A program made the position numbers and the translations under genes. From Bacteroidaceae bacterium (GTDB taxonomy: Bacteria; Bacteroidota; Bacteroidia; Bacteroidales; Bacteroidaceae), in NCBI GenBank assembly GCA_017552435.1, contig JAFZPZ010000071.1, positions 1-64,000 on the forward strand: DNA of 64,000 nucleotides, in the 5' to 3' direction. Position 1 is the first letter of the stretch. Each line of letters opens with the position of its first letter. The notes below the pieces were generated by a model. It did not search any database, was not told the DNA's origin, and saw only the letters and a list, made by a program, of their open reading frames with translations. Positions 42,544-51,717 of this stretch are shown here, piece by piece.

Positions 42544-43764
42544 ATGAAAACTACACACGCTAATCATTTCCTCGCCTTCTTTGTACTGTGGCTGGTGGCT
42601 ATGGCGGCAGAGGCTCAGGGAATCCTCTCGGTACAGGCCGTGGGGGTGCTACCAGGTAATACGCCAGAGGAAAACAGTCGCAACATGCAAGCTGCCATCG
42701 ACAAAATGAGCGCCACGGGCGGCGTGCTTTATGTCGAACCCACTGAGGGCGGCTACCCAATGCAAGGCGGCATCATCCTGCGCCGCAATGTGACGCTGCA
42801 GGGCGCACATGGTCCCACAGGCAGAGGCACTGCCCTACCCGACCGCTCGGGACCAACAGGCTCGCTCTTCGTCATCAGGGACCGCCAACAGCCGTTTCTC
42901 ACTGTGGAATCGGCCACACAGGTGCGTGGCATCCAGTTCTACTACCCCGAGCAAGCATGGAAAGACCCCAATGGTATTATCGCCTATCCGCCAACCATCC
43001 GTATGTCGCCAGACGAGGCGGTGCAGGGCGTGACGCTGAGCTGCCTTACGTTCTACGGCGAATACATGGCGATGGACTTCAGGGCCCAAGCACCGCATAT
43101 CTGCGAACAGATTCTTTTTGAGCACTGCTACGGCTATCCACTTGGCGGACAATTCATCGCCATAGACCGCTGCTACGACGTGCCGCGCATACTTCATTGC
43201 CACATCAACCCAGCCAATATGAGGGAATTCCGACGCTCGTTCACACCAGCTGTCATCGATTCCGTGGTGCGCCAGGGGACCTTCAGCTATTGGATAGACC
43301 ACACGGACAATGCCCAGCTAATGGACATTTTCACCTTTGGCGTCTATGGCGGCATCTATTTGGGCAACGAGACGTACGGACAGCTCACCAACTTCAATTT
43401 CGACTGTGTGGGCGTGGGTATTCACAAACTGGGCAGCCAGTGGAAGAACCGCAACTGGCAGATAGCACAAGGCTCCATTATAGCCAATGTGGGCGAGCGC
43501 ATAGAGGAGGTACATCCCATCCTAATTGAAGGCATGGGGCATACCTCATTGTCGAACGTGGAGTGCTTCTCGGGCAGCAATCCGGCACTTACGACCCTCG
43601 GCGCATCATGGGACTTCATCACCGTCACAGGTAGTGCTACCGTCATTATGACCGGTTGCCGCATGCAGGGCTATAAGGCCGACACGCCTATTCACGCAAG
43701 CCTCGAAGCACAAATCCATGCAATAGGCTGTTTTGACCGCGATAATAAACCGCTGTCATACTAA
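42544..43764 (+). CDS. Secreted right-handed beta-helix protein (pectate lyase superfamily type)
   Basis: 406 residues with signal peptide ending AAEAQ. The opening VQAVGVLPGNTPEENSRNMQAAIDKMSATGGVLYVEP is the standard first coil of pectate-lyase-3/phage-tailspike-like helices, and repeated turns follow (RGIQFYYPEQ, LSCLTFYGEYMAMDFRA, LTNFNFDCVGVGIHKLG, LSNVECFSGSNPALTTLGAS). No particular polysaccharide lyase catalytic residues can be named with confidence. It probably binds or cuts a plant or host glycan outside the cell. No promoter of the usual form was found. A 430-bp spacer follows. Confidence 0.7.
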   Translation: MKTTHANHFLAFFVLWLVAMAAEAQGILSVQAVGVLPGNTPEENSRNMQAAIDKMSATGGVLYVEPTEGGYPMQGGIILRRNVTLQGAHGPTGRGTALPDRSGPTGSLFVIRDRQQPFLTVESATQVRGIQFYYPEQAWKDPNGIIAYPPTIRMSPDEAVQGVTLSCLTFYGEYMAMDFRAQAPHICEQILFEHCYGYPLGGQFIAIDRCYDVPRILHCHINPANMREFRRSFTPAVIDSVVRQGTFSYWIDHTDNAQLMDIFTFGVYGGIYLGNETYGQLTNFNFDCVGVGIHKLGSQWKNRNWQIAQGSIIANVGERIEEVHPILIEGMGHTSLSNVECFSGSNPALTTLGASWDFITVTGSATVIMTGCRMQGYKADTPIHASLEAQIHAIGCFDRDNKPLSY

Positions 43765-43899
43765 AAAGGTGAGAAGTTAAAGTTAGAGATACGAAATATG
43801 AGATGGGATCTTAGATTCTGGAAAGGACAAAAAAAAGATTCCTAATCTCACGACTAAGAATCTCAACCTTAAAAATCTAATACCATGAAAAACACTTTT

Positions 43900-43968
43900 G
43901 CTTCGTAGTATGGATGGGAATCGCACCCATTCCAAACCTCATGCCTCGGTTTTTTTCCGATTGCGATG
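43900..43968 (-). other. tRNA-like fragment or small RNA
   Basis: On the minus strand a -7 box TAACTTTG (43976-43969) is followed by TCGG/CCGA with a seven-A loop, then a TGGGTGCGATTCCCA stem-loop whose loop TGCGATT is close to the T-loop consensus TTCRANN. A matching 5' acceptor strand and D arm are missing, so it is not a working tRNA. It may be a decayed tRNA or a small RNA. Confidence 0.25.
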
Positions 43969-44144
43969 CAAAGTTAAGAAGAAATTTCAAAATGACCTAA
44001 ACATTTGTGATTTTTTTTTGCAAAAAAGATAAAAAAAATAATATTTGTGCCCAAAAACTGCCAGAAAACATAGAAATCACGATGTTCAACTGCAAAATCG
44101 TGTGTTACTTTTTTACTTTAACTTCTCAATTTATTTTTTTGTTG

Positions 44145-44152
44145 TATCTTTG
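44145..44152 (+). promoter_or_regulatory. -7 box of the EEP/CotH operon
   Basis: TATCTTTG, 43 nt before the ATG at 44195; it supports that start rather than one further upstream. Confidence 0.5.
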
Positions 44153-44194
44153 TATCGAATTTCACAAGATATACATATAAAAACGCACAGATTT

Positions 44195-45151
44195 ATGATG
44201 AAAATATGGTTTCTGATATTGTTCGCTGCCGTTGGCATCCAAACCAACGAAGCACGCCAGTCAGAGCGGGATGTCTGTCTGCTCTACTGGAACATACAGA
44301 ACGGCATGTGGGATGGTCAAACCGATAACTACCTGCGGTTCACATCGTGGGTAAAGGCACAGAATCCAGACATCTGCGTGTGGTGCGAGGCACAGAAACT
44401 CTACGTTACTAATACCGCCAAATCAGAAGTAGAGACAGAAGCAGAATGTATGGAACGTTGGAAAAAACTGGCAGAACGCTATGGACATACATACGTCTAT
44501 CTCAGTGCCCATCCCGACCACTATCCCCAGCTCATCACCTCACGTTTTCCGTTGGAGCCTGAGAAACTCATCTCAGGTAATGCCGACACCATCGTCTGTC
44601 ACGGGGCATCGTGGTACAAACTGCAGCAAGGGGGCAAGACGCTGAACATCGTCACTCTGCATACTTGGCCACAAGGCTATGGTTACAAGGTGCCACAGGC
44701 GGAGCGCGAAGCCAGTCGTGCCCGCCATGAGGGCGACCTCTTCCGGCGTGTAGAGATGGTATATATCTGCAAGGAAACTGTTCTGTCGCATCCAAAGGCT
44801 AATAAGGAATTATGGGCCATGATGGGCGACTTCAACTCCATCTCCCGTGTGGACAACGCCACATATCAGCTGCCCGACAGCTCCACCCGTTTTCTTGTTC
44901 ATGATTTCATCCTCGGGCAGACACCATACATCGACCTCATCCACGATATCTATCCGGAGCAGTTCATCAGCACGACAGGCAGTAAGTCACGTATAGATTT
45001 CCTATATGTCACGCCCGCCCTGCGAAAACGCATTCATGATGCCACTGTGATTCGTGACGACTACACCACACCCGTTCGCAACCCGCAGAACATCTCCAAT
45101 TTCTGGCATCCCTCAGACCACTGTCCAATCCTCGTCCATTTCAAACTATAA
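44195..45151 (+). CDS. Secreted endonuclease/exonuclease/phosphatase family protein
   Basis: 318 residues starting MMKIWFLILFAAVGIQTNEA (signal peptide). EEP fold blocks are complete: LLYWNIQNGMWDG with the metal-binding Asn, DICVWCEAQKLY with Glu, NIVTLHTWP, MMGDFNSISR with Asp and Asn, and SDHCPILVHF with the catalytic Asp-His. Substrates of the family range from DNA to phospholipids and inositol phosphates and cannot be read from sequence; export from the cytoplasm is certain enough to make DNA repair unlikely. The stop overlaps the CotH start by one base (TAATG), so the two are coupled. Confidence 0.85.
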   Translation: MMKIWFLILFAAVGIQTNEARQSERDVCLLYWNIQNGMWDGQTDNYLRFTSWVKAQNPDICVWCEAQKLYVTNTAKSEVETEAECMERWKKLAERYGHTYVYLSAHPDHYPQLITSRFPLEPEKLISGNADTIVCHGASWYKLQQGGKTLNIVTLHTWPQGYGYKVPQAEREASRARHEGDLFRRVEMVYICKETVLSHPKANKELWAMMGDFNSISRVDNATYQLPDSSTRFLVHDFILGQTPYIDLIHDIYPEQFISTTGSKSRIDFLYVTPALRKRIHDATVIRDDYTTPVRNPQNISNFWHPSDHCPILVHFKL

Positions 45152-46644
45152 TGAATAAAAAGATTATATTCTTCATGCTATTGACAGCAATCGTCAGTGG
45201 CCTTCAAGCGCAAGAGATTGTAAGTCTGCCCGTACTAAGGGTCAACTTCGAAGGAAAATTCAAAAAGAAAATGGACTATGTATTTGGCCAGATGCAGCTG
45301 ACCGATACTGATGGTACTATCATTGAAATGCCGGCCAAATTCAAAACACGTGGGGCTACAGCCATGTCCTATATGATGAAACCGTCGTTCAACATGAAAC
45401 TGCGTACAGCAGACGACTCTGAAGAGGTTGACTCCGCTCTGCTGGGTATGCGTTCGTGCTCATCGTGGATTCTGGATGCAATGGCTATCGACCGCATCTG
45501 CATGCGCAACCGTGTGGCCTTTGATATCTGGAATGAATTCTCGCGTCTGCCATACGATACAGAATTCGATGAGCGAAATGGAACCGAAGGACGCTTCCTT
45601 GAGGTCTATATCAACGACAAGTACCACGGAATCTATTGCATGAGCGACCGCATCAACCGCAAGCTGCTGAACCTGAAAAAGGTACAGGAAAACGAGGAGG
45701 ACGGCTCCGTGCTCGTTCGCGGTGTACTCTACAAAAGCGGGACAAGCAGCATTTCCAACCAAAACGAGCCCAGCTTTAACGCAGATTCCACGGCCTGCGT
45801 CGTCTCGTGGCACAATGCCTGGGAACTGTCATATCCCGAAGACTACGGCGGGATGACCGCATGGCAACCACTATTGGATGCATTTGCAGTGGGCAAAACA
45901 ACCGACTACGTCAAGAAGTACTTCTATCTCGAGAACCTGGCCGACTACCAGATACACGTAATGGCACTCTCCATCGGTGACAACTGGGGTAACAAGAACC
46001 ACTTCCTTTCCATACGCAACATCAACAAGGACATCGACGACTCAGATATCACACAAGCTTGGCGACGACGCTTTGTCATCACGCCGTGGGATCTCGACAC
46101 CAGTCTGGGAGGCGGTTACGACGGAAGGTACTACGATGGAAACTATGCTGTCTGGCCTGTCGCCGATATTGGCAAAAATGCGCTCTACCCCATTTCGGCC
46201 ATAAGTGGGGATGCGGAATACCAGGAAATATTGAAACGACGCTGGATGGAGGGCCGCACAGGTGCCTTCTCCCTGACATCCCTCAAATCCAAACTGGAGG
46301 GTTACCGCGACCTTTTCCTGAAGAGCGGTGCATGGCAGCGTATGGTGAATCACTTCGATGCCCAAAGCAGCAAACCGAAATATGTCTCCGACCTGACACA
46401 CGAAATTGAATGCATCGAGGCTTGGTACGTCGATCGCTTATATGAAATGGATGCCTATTTCGGTCTAACGGAAACAGACACAGACGGCATCGATGAAATT
46501 AAGAGTGAAGAATTAAGAATGAAGAATGAGGGTGCTATTTACGACCTCAGCGGCAGGCAAATCGTAAATAGTAAATCGTCAAATCGTAAATTGCCACGGG
46601 GTCTCTATATCCAAAACGGCAAGAAAGTCTTTATTCAGCAGTGA
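45151..46644 (+). CDS. Secreted CotH kinase family protein
   Basis: 497 residues, signal peptide MNKKIIFFMLLTAIVSGLQA. CotH features: FKTRGATAMSYMMKPSFNMKL near residue 65, DRICMRNRVAFDIWNEFSRLP, RFLEVYINDKYHGIYCMSDR near 150, and the DxD block FVITPWDLDTSLGGGYDG near 310. CotH proteins are atypical kinases that phosphorylate proteins outside the cytoplasm. The tail IYDLSGRQI...KLPRGLYIQNGKKVFIQQ is the shared secretion tail; two repeat arrays (46499-46536 and 46560-46592) are translated at its start and middle. It is coupled to the EEP gene. The 3' end overlaps the opposite CotH gene by 14 nt. Confidence 0.85.
   Translation: MNKKIIFFMLLTAIVSGLQAQEIVSLPVLRVNFEGKFKKKMDYVFGQMQLTDTDGTIIEMPAKFKTRGATAMSYMMKPSFNMKLRTADDSEEVDSALLGMRSCSSWILDAMAIDRICMRNRVAFDIWNEFSRLPYDTEFDERNGTEGRFLEVYINDKYHGIYCMSDRINRKLLNLKKVQENEEDGSVLVRGVLYKSGTSSISNQNEPSFNADSTACVVSWHNAWELSYPEDYGGMTAWQPLLDAFAVGKTTDYVKKYFYLENLADYQIHVMALSIGDNWGNKNHFLSIRNINKDIDDSDITQAWRRRFVITPWDLDTSLGGGYDGRYYDGNYAVWPVADIGKNALYPISAISGDAEYQEILKRRWMEGRTGAFSLTSLKSKLEGYRDLFLKSGAWQRMVNHFDAQSSKPKYVSDLTHEIECIEAWYVDRLYEMDAYFGLTETDTDGIDEIKSEELRMKNEGAIYDLSGRQIVNSKSSNRKLPRGLYIQNGKKVFIQQ
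46499..46536. repeat. Heptamer array in the CotH gene, AAGAATG type
   Basis: Units AAGAGTG, AAGAATT, AAGAATG, AAGAATG. Translated as KSEELRMKNE just before the C-terminal tail. Confidence 0.8.
46560..46592. repeat. Heptamer array inside the C-terminal tail of CotH
   Basis: Units GTAAATA, GTAAATC, GTCAAATC, GTAAATT. Translated as VNSKSSNRKL between the two halves of the secretion tail. Confidence 0.7.
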
Positions 46645-49600
46645 TGGTGGTCAGCTCTTCCAATGCATCGAGGGTGTCGCCCGTCAGAAGAGTATAGATG
46701 CTGCCTTTTTGAAGCAGAGGAGATGAATAGAGGATGGTCTGTGTGTCATAGGCCTGCGTCTCAAGCACTCTCAACTCATTACCGTCTGCATCAACAATCT
46801 TAACATATCGTTTCACGCCTTTATAATGGTCCAGACGGAAGAAAGCCTGCTTTGACTTATCTGCCTTGGGCTGGTCACTCTTGAAGCCCATACCTATGAC
46901 TGTTCCGCCATTACAGGTGAAATTCTTTACATCAAATGCCGCCTCAGCGCCCTCAGGACCGCATGAACAAATAAAACCGTCGTTCATATGGATACTGCCC
47001 TTGGAATCGGTGCCATCGTTTGTCAGACTTGATGTGAAGGTAAAACCACCATTGATAGTCAAATCCGAGCCAATCTTCATGGGGTCGTCGTAGGTAGCAA
47101 TGTAGTTGTGACCGCCATTAATTATCAGTTTTTTAATTGCAGCCAGGCCAACAGCGCCATTATGGCCAAGAGTCTTAATATACAGGCTGCCGCCATTGAC
47201 GTTGATATTGTTAGCCAAGACGGCACGTGCACCCAGCTCGGGATTTTTGGGGAATGAAGCATCAGTGAGTGTTCCACTGCCTGTCATCATAAAATAGATC
47301 TGACCATCTTCTATGGTAACATCGCCAGTTGTGTAAATGCATTTCCCGTCGAACTCTCCATTATAAAAATTCAGTGCATAAGACGTATTGATTGTCAAGT
47401 CGCAATCGGCTGTAATACTGGAAAGCATGGTACCACCTTCAGCGGCAGCTATTTTGCAAGGATGCAGGCTTTCGATACAGACCTTACCTTCCTCGGAACG
47501 ACCGTCGAGAAGAATCTCTACACCCTCCAGTTCAGTTGCGAGAGAAACACTTGCGCCATCAACTGCAGCAACAAAACCCTCCATATTCCCCTTTATAAAG
47601 ACCTCCGCCCCATCGAAGATGATTTGGATAGTACGCTGGACATCAAAAGATGAAGCTTCACCCGCCTCGTTAATGGGGATGGATGAAGTGACGGGAGCAT
47701 AGCGGGTGTCGAAATCGAAGACGTACCTCAGACTGTCGGGCACAAAGGCTGGGGTTGGATAGATGCCGGAATGAGTCGTCTTGACTTCTTTTATGTCATC
47801 CATGTCGTAATCTTGTTCTCTATCTTCGCGGACAACAATCATCCGGCCATCTCTGTAGTCGATATTGGTGATGCCGTCCACAAGTTCCTGCTGGACAGAA
47901 CCAGTCATTGTCACTGTGCAGTCCTCGTGTTTCGACGTCACATCATTACCTATTATATATAAAGCCTTGGAGCTGTTCTCCCTGACATATTCGTCCTCGT
48001 TATATTCATCGTGAATCCAGTTGTCTGAAGCCATTTTCTGATTGAAGATAGCATAGTTCTCCTCGAGGAACGACATCATAAACTCCACTTCTTCTTGAGG
48101 CGTGTCGGAGATTTTAACATTGTCTTTCTTATAAGTTGGTATCCAGCGGGCTTTCTCTCTTTCCCATGCCCCGGAAGTGACAAACAGATTGGCGTATTTC
48201 TCCATCAAGGCCCTGACGTTCTGGAGCGACAGTTCGTGAGTTGTGAGGTATTGCCAGCGATTGTTCATCTTTGTAGAAAAACCATCGGGACGCAGTTTCT
48301 TGGTCTTGAACACGTGTATCATGTGATGGTATCCCAGTTTCTCGCCCCATGCCATCTGTTTGGGGTCCTTTCCGCTGGGAGTGCCTCCCGCCAGGCGCCC
48401 GATGGAGCCGTCGAGATCCCAGAGTGTGAACAGGAACTTCTCCTCCTTGTCGTAATTCCGCACGCTCAGATAGTAGTTCTTCTTCTGGTTGTCGATGAGT
48501 TGGAAAGCCTGGATGAAAAGAATGAAATCGATGACATTCTGCTCGTATAGCCAGTCCGGGTAATCGGTCCCGAATTCCTTGGAATCAAAGAAATCAATCA
48601 GGTGGCAGATGGGGTCGAAGAAGGCTTGGGTGACGGTATCGCCGGGATACTTCTGATCCCATCCGTATGTGCCCTTCGACTCCTTGTATGGCCACAGGAA
48701 AGAGTCGTTGGCAGGAAGGGTGTCATACCCTCCCAGATATGTCTCGCTGCATTCCCAGTTAGCCTTCCACAACAGCCCACGCTTCACCTCCGGTGACGTT
48801 TCGGTGGCTTCCTTTGTCTTTTTCAGGTTCAGCTTCTTACGGTCTATCTTGTCAGTGAAGCAGTACATGCCGTAGTACCCTCCATTCATGAAGACCTCGA
48901 CGAACTCGCCCTGAGTACCGTTGCACTGATAGCGGTTGTCTGTGCCGTACGGCAGTCTGTCAACTGCAGTCCACAAATCCATCAGCACACGATTGCGCAT
49001 ACGACCGAAATCAAGGTATTCCGCCGACAAAATCCAGTCATCATCTTTCCGGTAGCCCAGCAGATGGGCATCCTGACTCTCACCGTCTTTTACGAGCTCT
49101 ATGTTGAGGCTCTGCTTGGGCTGGGAACCGGTTGTTGCCCCCCGGAGACGCGTTCTAATCTCGGAATTAAAGCATGCCATGCCCCGGAGGTCTGAGTCCT
49201 TCAGTTTTGTCCTGCACCGTGCATCGATGACGCTGATATAGCCCGGGAACTTTATGTAATGGCCTTCAGTACCTTTTGTCATGGAATAGGTACTCTTCAT
49301 CTCTTTCAGGGGACAGTCTATCACGACGAAGGGCAAGGTGCTGAACCGAAGCGTCCACTGCCTGTTCTCGTCGTTTTCGATGGTTATGGTGTTTGTGGCA
49401 TTCATCGACCAGTCGGGGACTTCCAGATTGCCCTGTTTGCCGTTTTCCAGAGGGACATCCCCCAGCGTGACGCCCCGGTGCATGCTCTCATCCCAGCGCA
49501 ACGTGCCCTTCAGAGCATGACCGATGCCAGGCTCGATGGTAGCATAGATGGTACCTCCGACTGTATCAGCCACAAGGGGCACCTCGTTGAGCCACAGCCC

Positions 49601-49675
49601 GCAGCTGCGTTGAGCCCAGCTTCTGCTTGCCGCAAGCAGAAGCCCAATAAACATTAACCAAGAACCTTTAACCAT
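46631..49675 (-). CDS. Secreted CotH kinase fused to a DUF4353-like carbohydrate-binding domain
   Basis: 1014 residues. The signal peptide core MFIGLLLAASRSWAQ is preceded by MVKGSWL, which comes from an AACATTAACC-type repeat; the natural start may be the second Met. The CotH part spans about residues 130-600: RTRLRGATTGSQPKQSLNIEL, FGRMRNRVLMDLWTAVDRLP, FVEVFMNGGYYGMYCFTDKID, and FLFTLWDLDGSIGRLAGG with DxD. From about 650 a beta-helical DUF4353-like part follows (QIIFDGAEVFIKGNMEGF, VTIEDGQIYFMMTGSGTL, INGGFTFTSSLTNDGTDSKG). A fusion of kinase and glycan-binding domain suggests phosphorylation of a surface-bound substrate. It lies next to a paralogous binding protein with the same signal peptide. 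Confidence 0.85.
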   Translation of the reverse strand: MVKGSWLMFIGLLLAASRSWAQRSCGLWLNEVPLVADTVGGTIYATIEPGIGHALKGTLRWDESMHRGVTLGDVPLENGKQGNLEVPDWSMNATNTITIENDENRQWTLRFSTLPFVVIDCPLKEMKSTYSMTKGTEGHYIKFPGYISVIDARCRTKLKDSDLRGMACFNSEIRTRLRGATTGSQPKQSLNIELVKDGESQDAHLLGYRKDDDWILSAEYLDFGRMRNRVLMDLWTAVDRLPYGTDNRYQCNGTQGEFVEVFMNGGYYGMYCFTDKIDRKKLNLKKTKEATETSPEVKRGLLWKANWECSETYLGGYDTLPANDSFLWPYKESKGTYGWDQKYPGDTVTQAFFDPICHLIDFFDSKEFGTDYPDWLYEQNVIDFILFIQAFQLIDNQKKNYYLSVRNYDKEEKFLFTLWDLDGSIGRLAGGTPSGKDPKQMAWGEKLGYHHMIHVFKTKKLRPDGFSTKMNNRWQYLTTHELSLQNVRALMEKYANLFVTSGAWEREKARWIPTYKKDNVKISDTPQEEVEFMMSFLEENYAIFNQKMASDNWIHDEYNEDEYVRENSSKALYIIGNDVTSKHEDCTVTMTGSVQQELVDGITNIDYRDGRMIVVREDREQDYDMDDIKEVKTTHSGIYPTPAFVPDSLRYVFDFDTRYAPVTSSIPINEAGEASSFDVQRTIQIIFDGAEVFIKGNMEGFVAAVDGASVSLATELEGVEILLDGRSEEGKVCIESLHPCKIAAAEGGTMLSSITADCDLTINTSYALNFYNGEFDGKCIYTTGDVTIEDGQIYFMMTGSGTLTDASFPKNPELGARAVLANNINVNGGSLYIKTLGHNGAVGLAAIKKLIINGGHNYIATYDDPMKIGSDLTINGGFTFTSSLTNDGTDSKGSIHMNDGFICSCGPEGAEAAFDVKNFTCNGGTVIGMGFKSDQPKADKSKQAFFRLDHYKGVKRYVKIVDADGNELRVLETQAYDTQTILYSSPLLQKGSIYTLLTGDTLDALEELTTITAE
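49615..49645. repeat. Palindrome inside the signal-peptide coding region
   Basis: CTTCTGCTTG-CCG-CAAGCAGAAG: 10-bp arms around three bases. Almost the same palindrome lies at 51617-51639 in the neighbouring gene, at the same place in its signal peptide. Confidence 0.65.
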
Positions 49676-49700
49676 TAATCCCTAATCTCTAATCCTTACT
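49660..49700. repeat. Heptamer arrays across a gene start
   Basis: AACATTAACC/ACCATTAATC and TAATCCC/TAATCTC units between the two DUF4353-like genes. They include the first codons of the 49675 gene. Confidence 0.7.
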
Positions 49701-51671
49701 CTTCTTGCTTCCCAATGTGATGAATTTCTCTTCTATCTTCTCGAGGTACTCTTCTTCCATAGAGAAATCATACTCGACCACAGGAACATCATCGAACGAG
49801 TCCTTGTAGCTGAGAATCTTGTATCTTTTACCCACCTGGATCTGGTCGTTGGAAACGAGAAGACAGAGGACAGGATACGTGTTGGGCGTAGGGAACTGCG
49901 TGATGATATTCCCTTCGGCATCTGCCACAGCCACGCCGCTGCAATAGGTCTCGGGCAGGTAGAAACAGACACTGGCCTGGGAGCAGGTTCCGTGAGGAGT
50001 ACAGCTGCGGGCTCCCACGCCGATAATCTCACCTCCATATATCTCGAAGGTCTTCCCGTCGGTATCTATACCCATCTGCTGTTCACCGCTACCCACGCCA
50101 TACAGCGTTCCGTTAAATATTTTAAGGCTGCTTGCATCAAGGCCGTCGTTCTCGGAACTGCAGACAAAGATATCTCCGTCGTTAATCAGACATCCTGTGC
50201 AGTTCATGCCGTCGTCGGTGCAATAGCTGCGTATCTTACCGCCATAGATGTCGATACGCTTCTTCGACTCCAAGCCCTCGGCAGCACCGCCGCCGGAACC
50301 CCGGACATAGATGTTGCCGGAATTGATGGCCATATTATTGATACACTTGATGCACTTGGGCGAGGCCGATGCGCCTACCTTATGGCCATGACCGTCCTCT
50401 TCCTTTTTCTCCGGGATACGCGTGCCGGTGGTACGGACATAGATATCGGCACCGGCAATAGTGAGACCGCCGTTGTAGTATTTCTTCGTTTTATCATTCA
50501 CGATAGTCTCCAGATAGTGACCCGCACTGATGCCCTTGCCGCCTGTTCCGGTCGAGAGGCAATAAATCTCGCCTCCGCTGATGGTCATGTCCCACGCGCT
50601 CTTGATGCCGCAGCACGAGCTGTAGTCCTCTTCGTCGTCATCCCATACGGCATCGCCATTGGTAATGGCCTTGATGACACCGCCTGTAATCGAGAGCAGC
50701 GAGTCGGAGGCAACGCCTTTGCCTGCCTCACCGTCGCAGTAAGTTCTCAGCACGCCGCCGCCCACGATGACATTGTCCTTGCCATAGACGCCCTTACCTT
50801 TCTGAGCATGAGCGTTGACATGGACAAAGCCGTCAAGGAGATGCACATAGTCGTCAGAGGCAATGCCGCACTTCTTGTTGCCGTTCACATACAGCTCTCC
50901 GCGCCCCGAGATGCAGATCTTGCCCTCGGCAAAGATGCAGCCGCGCTGGTCCTCGCCTTTCACCTTCGTGTATTTAGAGCCATCCGTCAGGGTATTGACC
51001 GTATTGTCTGCCAATTCTATAAACAGGCGCTTTTTCAGCTGACTGTTGATGACCGGGCCCTGGGGATTGGTGAGGTTCACGCCGTTCAACACCAGACAGG
51101 CTTTATGGCCGCTGTAGAGTTTGAGGCACGCATCCTCGCTGCTGCCCGAGACAATGTATTTCAGTCCTGCTGTAGTCGTCTCTATCGTGAGATGCGCACC
51201 CTCCTGAGTCACTGACAGAGAGTCGGTATCGCCCGTTATGGTCACGTCGGTTCCGTCGAAGACGATACGGACTGTCTTGGTCCATGTACTGTGCGTCAGG
51301 AAGTCGTCGTAGAATTTGCTGGTCTCATCCGTCACCTCCGGCTCTGCCTTCACACGCTCCTTGTCGGCATCCTCGAAGGCGATGTCATAGTCGAAGTCGG
51401 CAAGGTAGCGCTCCGGCATCACCTTAGTCCGCCACGGGTCTTTCTCGGCGAGACTCATTTTCCCTACCGCAGAGGCATCGAAGCTACAGGGGGTATCGCC
51501 GCTCCATAGTGTCGCACCCTCCGGAGCGAAATCAATCTTGTTCACACCATTGACGATGCGTACCCGATTGTAGCCGTTGAAGTCCTCGTTGATATAGACA
51601 TTACGTTGCGCCCAACTGCTGCTTGCCGCAAGCAGAAGCCCGATAAACATTGACCATTGAATATTGACCAT
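49689..51671 (-). CDS. Secreted DUF4353-like carbohydrate-binding protein
   Basis: 660 residues. The signal peptide MFIGLLLAASSSWAQRN is preceded by residues MVNIQWS that derive from ATTGACC heptamers. Repeated coils of a beta-helix with FDGTDVTITGD, LVLNGVNLTNPQGPVINSQL, RGCIFAEGKICISGRGEL, DGFVHVNAHAQKGKGVYGKD, GGVLRTYCDGEAGKGVAS, GGEIYCLSTGTGGKGIS, NSGNIYVRGSGGGAAEGLES and DGDIFVCSSENDGLDASSL are typical of the DUF4353 family, which is usually annotated as a carbohydrate-binding domain and accompanies CotH genes. The C-terminus has no secretion tail. It is directly upstream of the CotH fusion gene with 13 nt between them, so they form one unit. Confidence 0.8.
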   Translation of the reverse strand: MVNIQWSMFIGLLLAASSSWAQRNVYINEDFNGYNRVRIVNGVNKIDFAPEGATLWSGDTPCSFDASAVGKMSLAEKDPWRTKVMPERYLADFDYDIAFEDADKERVKAEPEVTDETSKFYDDFLTHSTWTKTVRIVFDGTDVTITGDTDSLSVTQEGAHLTIETTTAGLKYIVSGSSEDACLKLYSGHKACLVLNGVNLTNPQGPVINSQLKKRLFIELADNTVNTLTDGSKYTKVKGEDQRGCIFAEGKICISGRGELYVNGNKKCGIASDDYVHLLDGFVHVNAHAQKGKGVYGKDNVIVGGGVLRTYCDGEAGKGVASDSLLSITGGVIKAITNGDAVWDDDEEDYSSCCGIKSAWDMTISGGEIYCLSTGTGGKGISAGHYLETIVNDKTKKYYNGGLTIAGADIYVRTTGTRIPEKKEEDGHGHKVGASASPKCIKCINNMAINSGNIYVRGSGGGAAEGLESKKRIDIYGGKIRSYCTDDGMNCTGCLINDGDIFVCSSENDGLDASSLKIFNGTLYGVGSGEQQMGIDTDGKTFEIYGGEIIGVGARSCTPHGTCSQASVCFYLPETYCSGVAVADAEGNIITQFPTPNTYPVLCLLVSNDQIQVGKRYKILSYKDSFDDVPVVEYDFSMEEEYLEKIEEKFITLGSKKSKD

Positions 51672-51716
51672 TAATCCCTATTCTCTAATCCCTATTCCCT
51701 AATCTCTAATCCAACC
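51648..51716. repeat. Long heptamer array between two secreted-protein genes
   Basis: ATTGACC/ATTGAAT units followed by TAATCCC, TATTCTC, TAATCCC, TATTCCC, TAATCTC, TAATCC. One of the longest arrays in the window, with two unit types side by side. It covers the first codons of the 51671 gene. Confidence 0.85.
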
Positions 51717-51717
51717 C

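Larger units (their letters stand above)
43765..44194. other. Intergenic region with a tRNA-like fragment and promoters
   Basis: Contains short TTAGATTC/AATCTCA-like repeats (43790-43880), the tRNA-like fragment at 43900-43968 on the minus strand, and the -7 box TATCTTTG at 44145-44152 for the next gene. Confidence 0.5.

Noticed and set aside
43900-43976. Cobalamin-type riboswitch
   Set aside because: A GGTGCGATTCC-like string is present, but the remaining B12-box parts and a downstream transport or cobalamin gene on that strand are missing.
49992-51215. 407-codon open frame on the plus strand within the DUF4353-like gene
   Set aside because: The opposite strand encodes a regular beta-helix with signal peptide; the plus frame has alanine-rich shadow composition and no motif.
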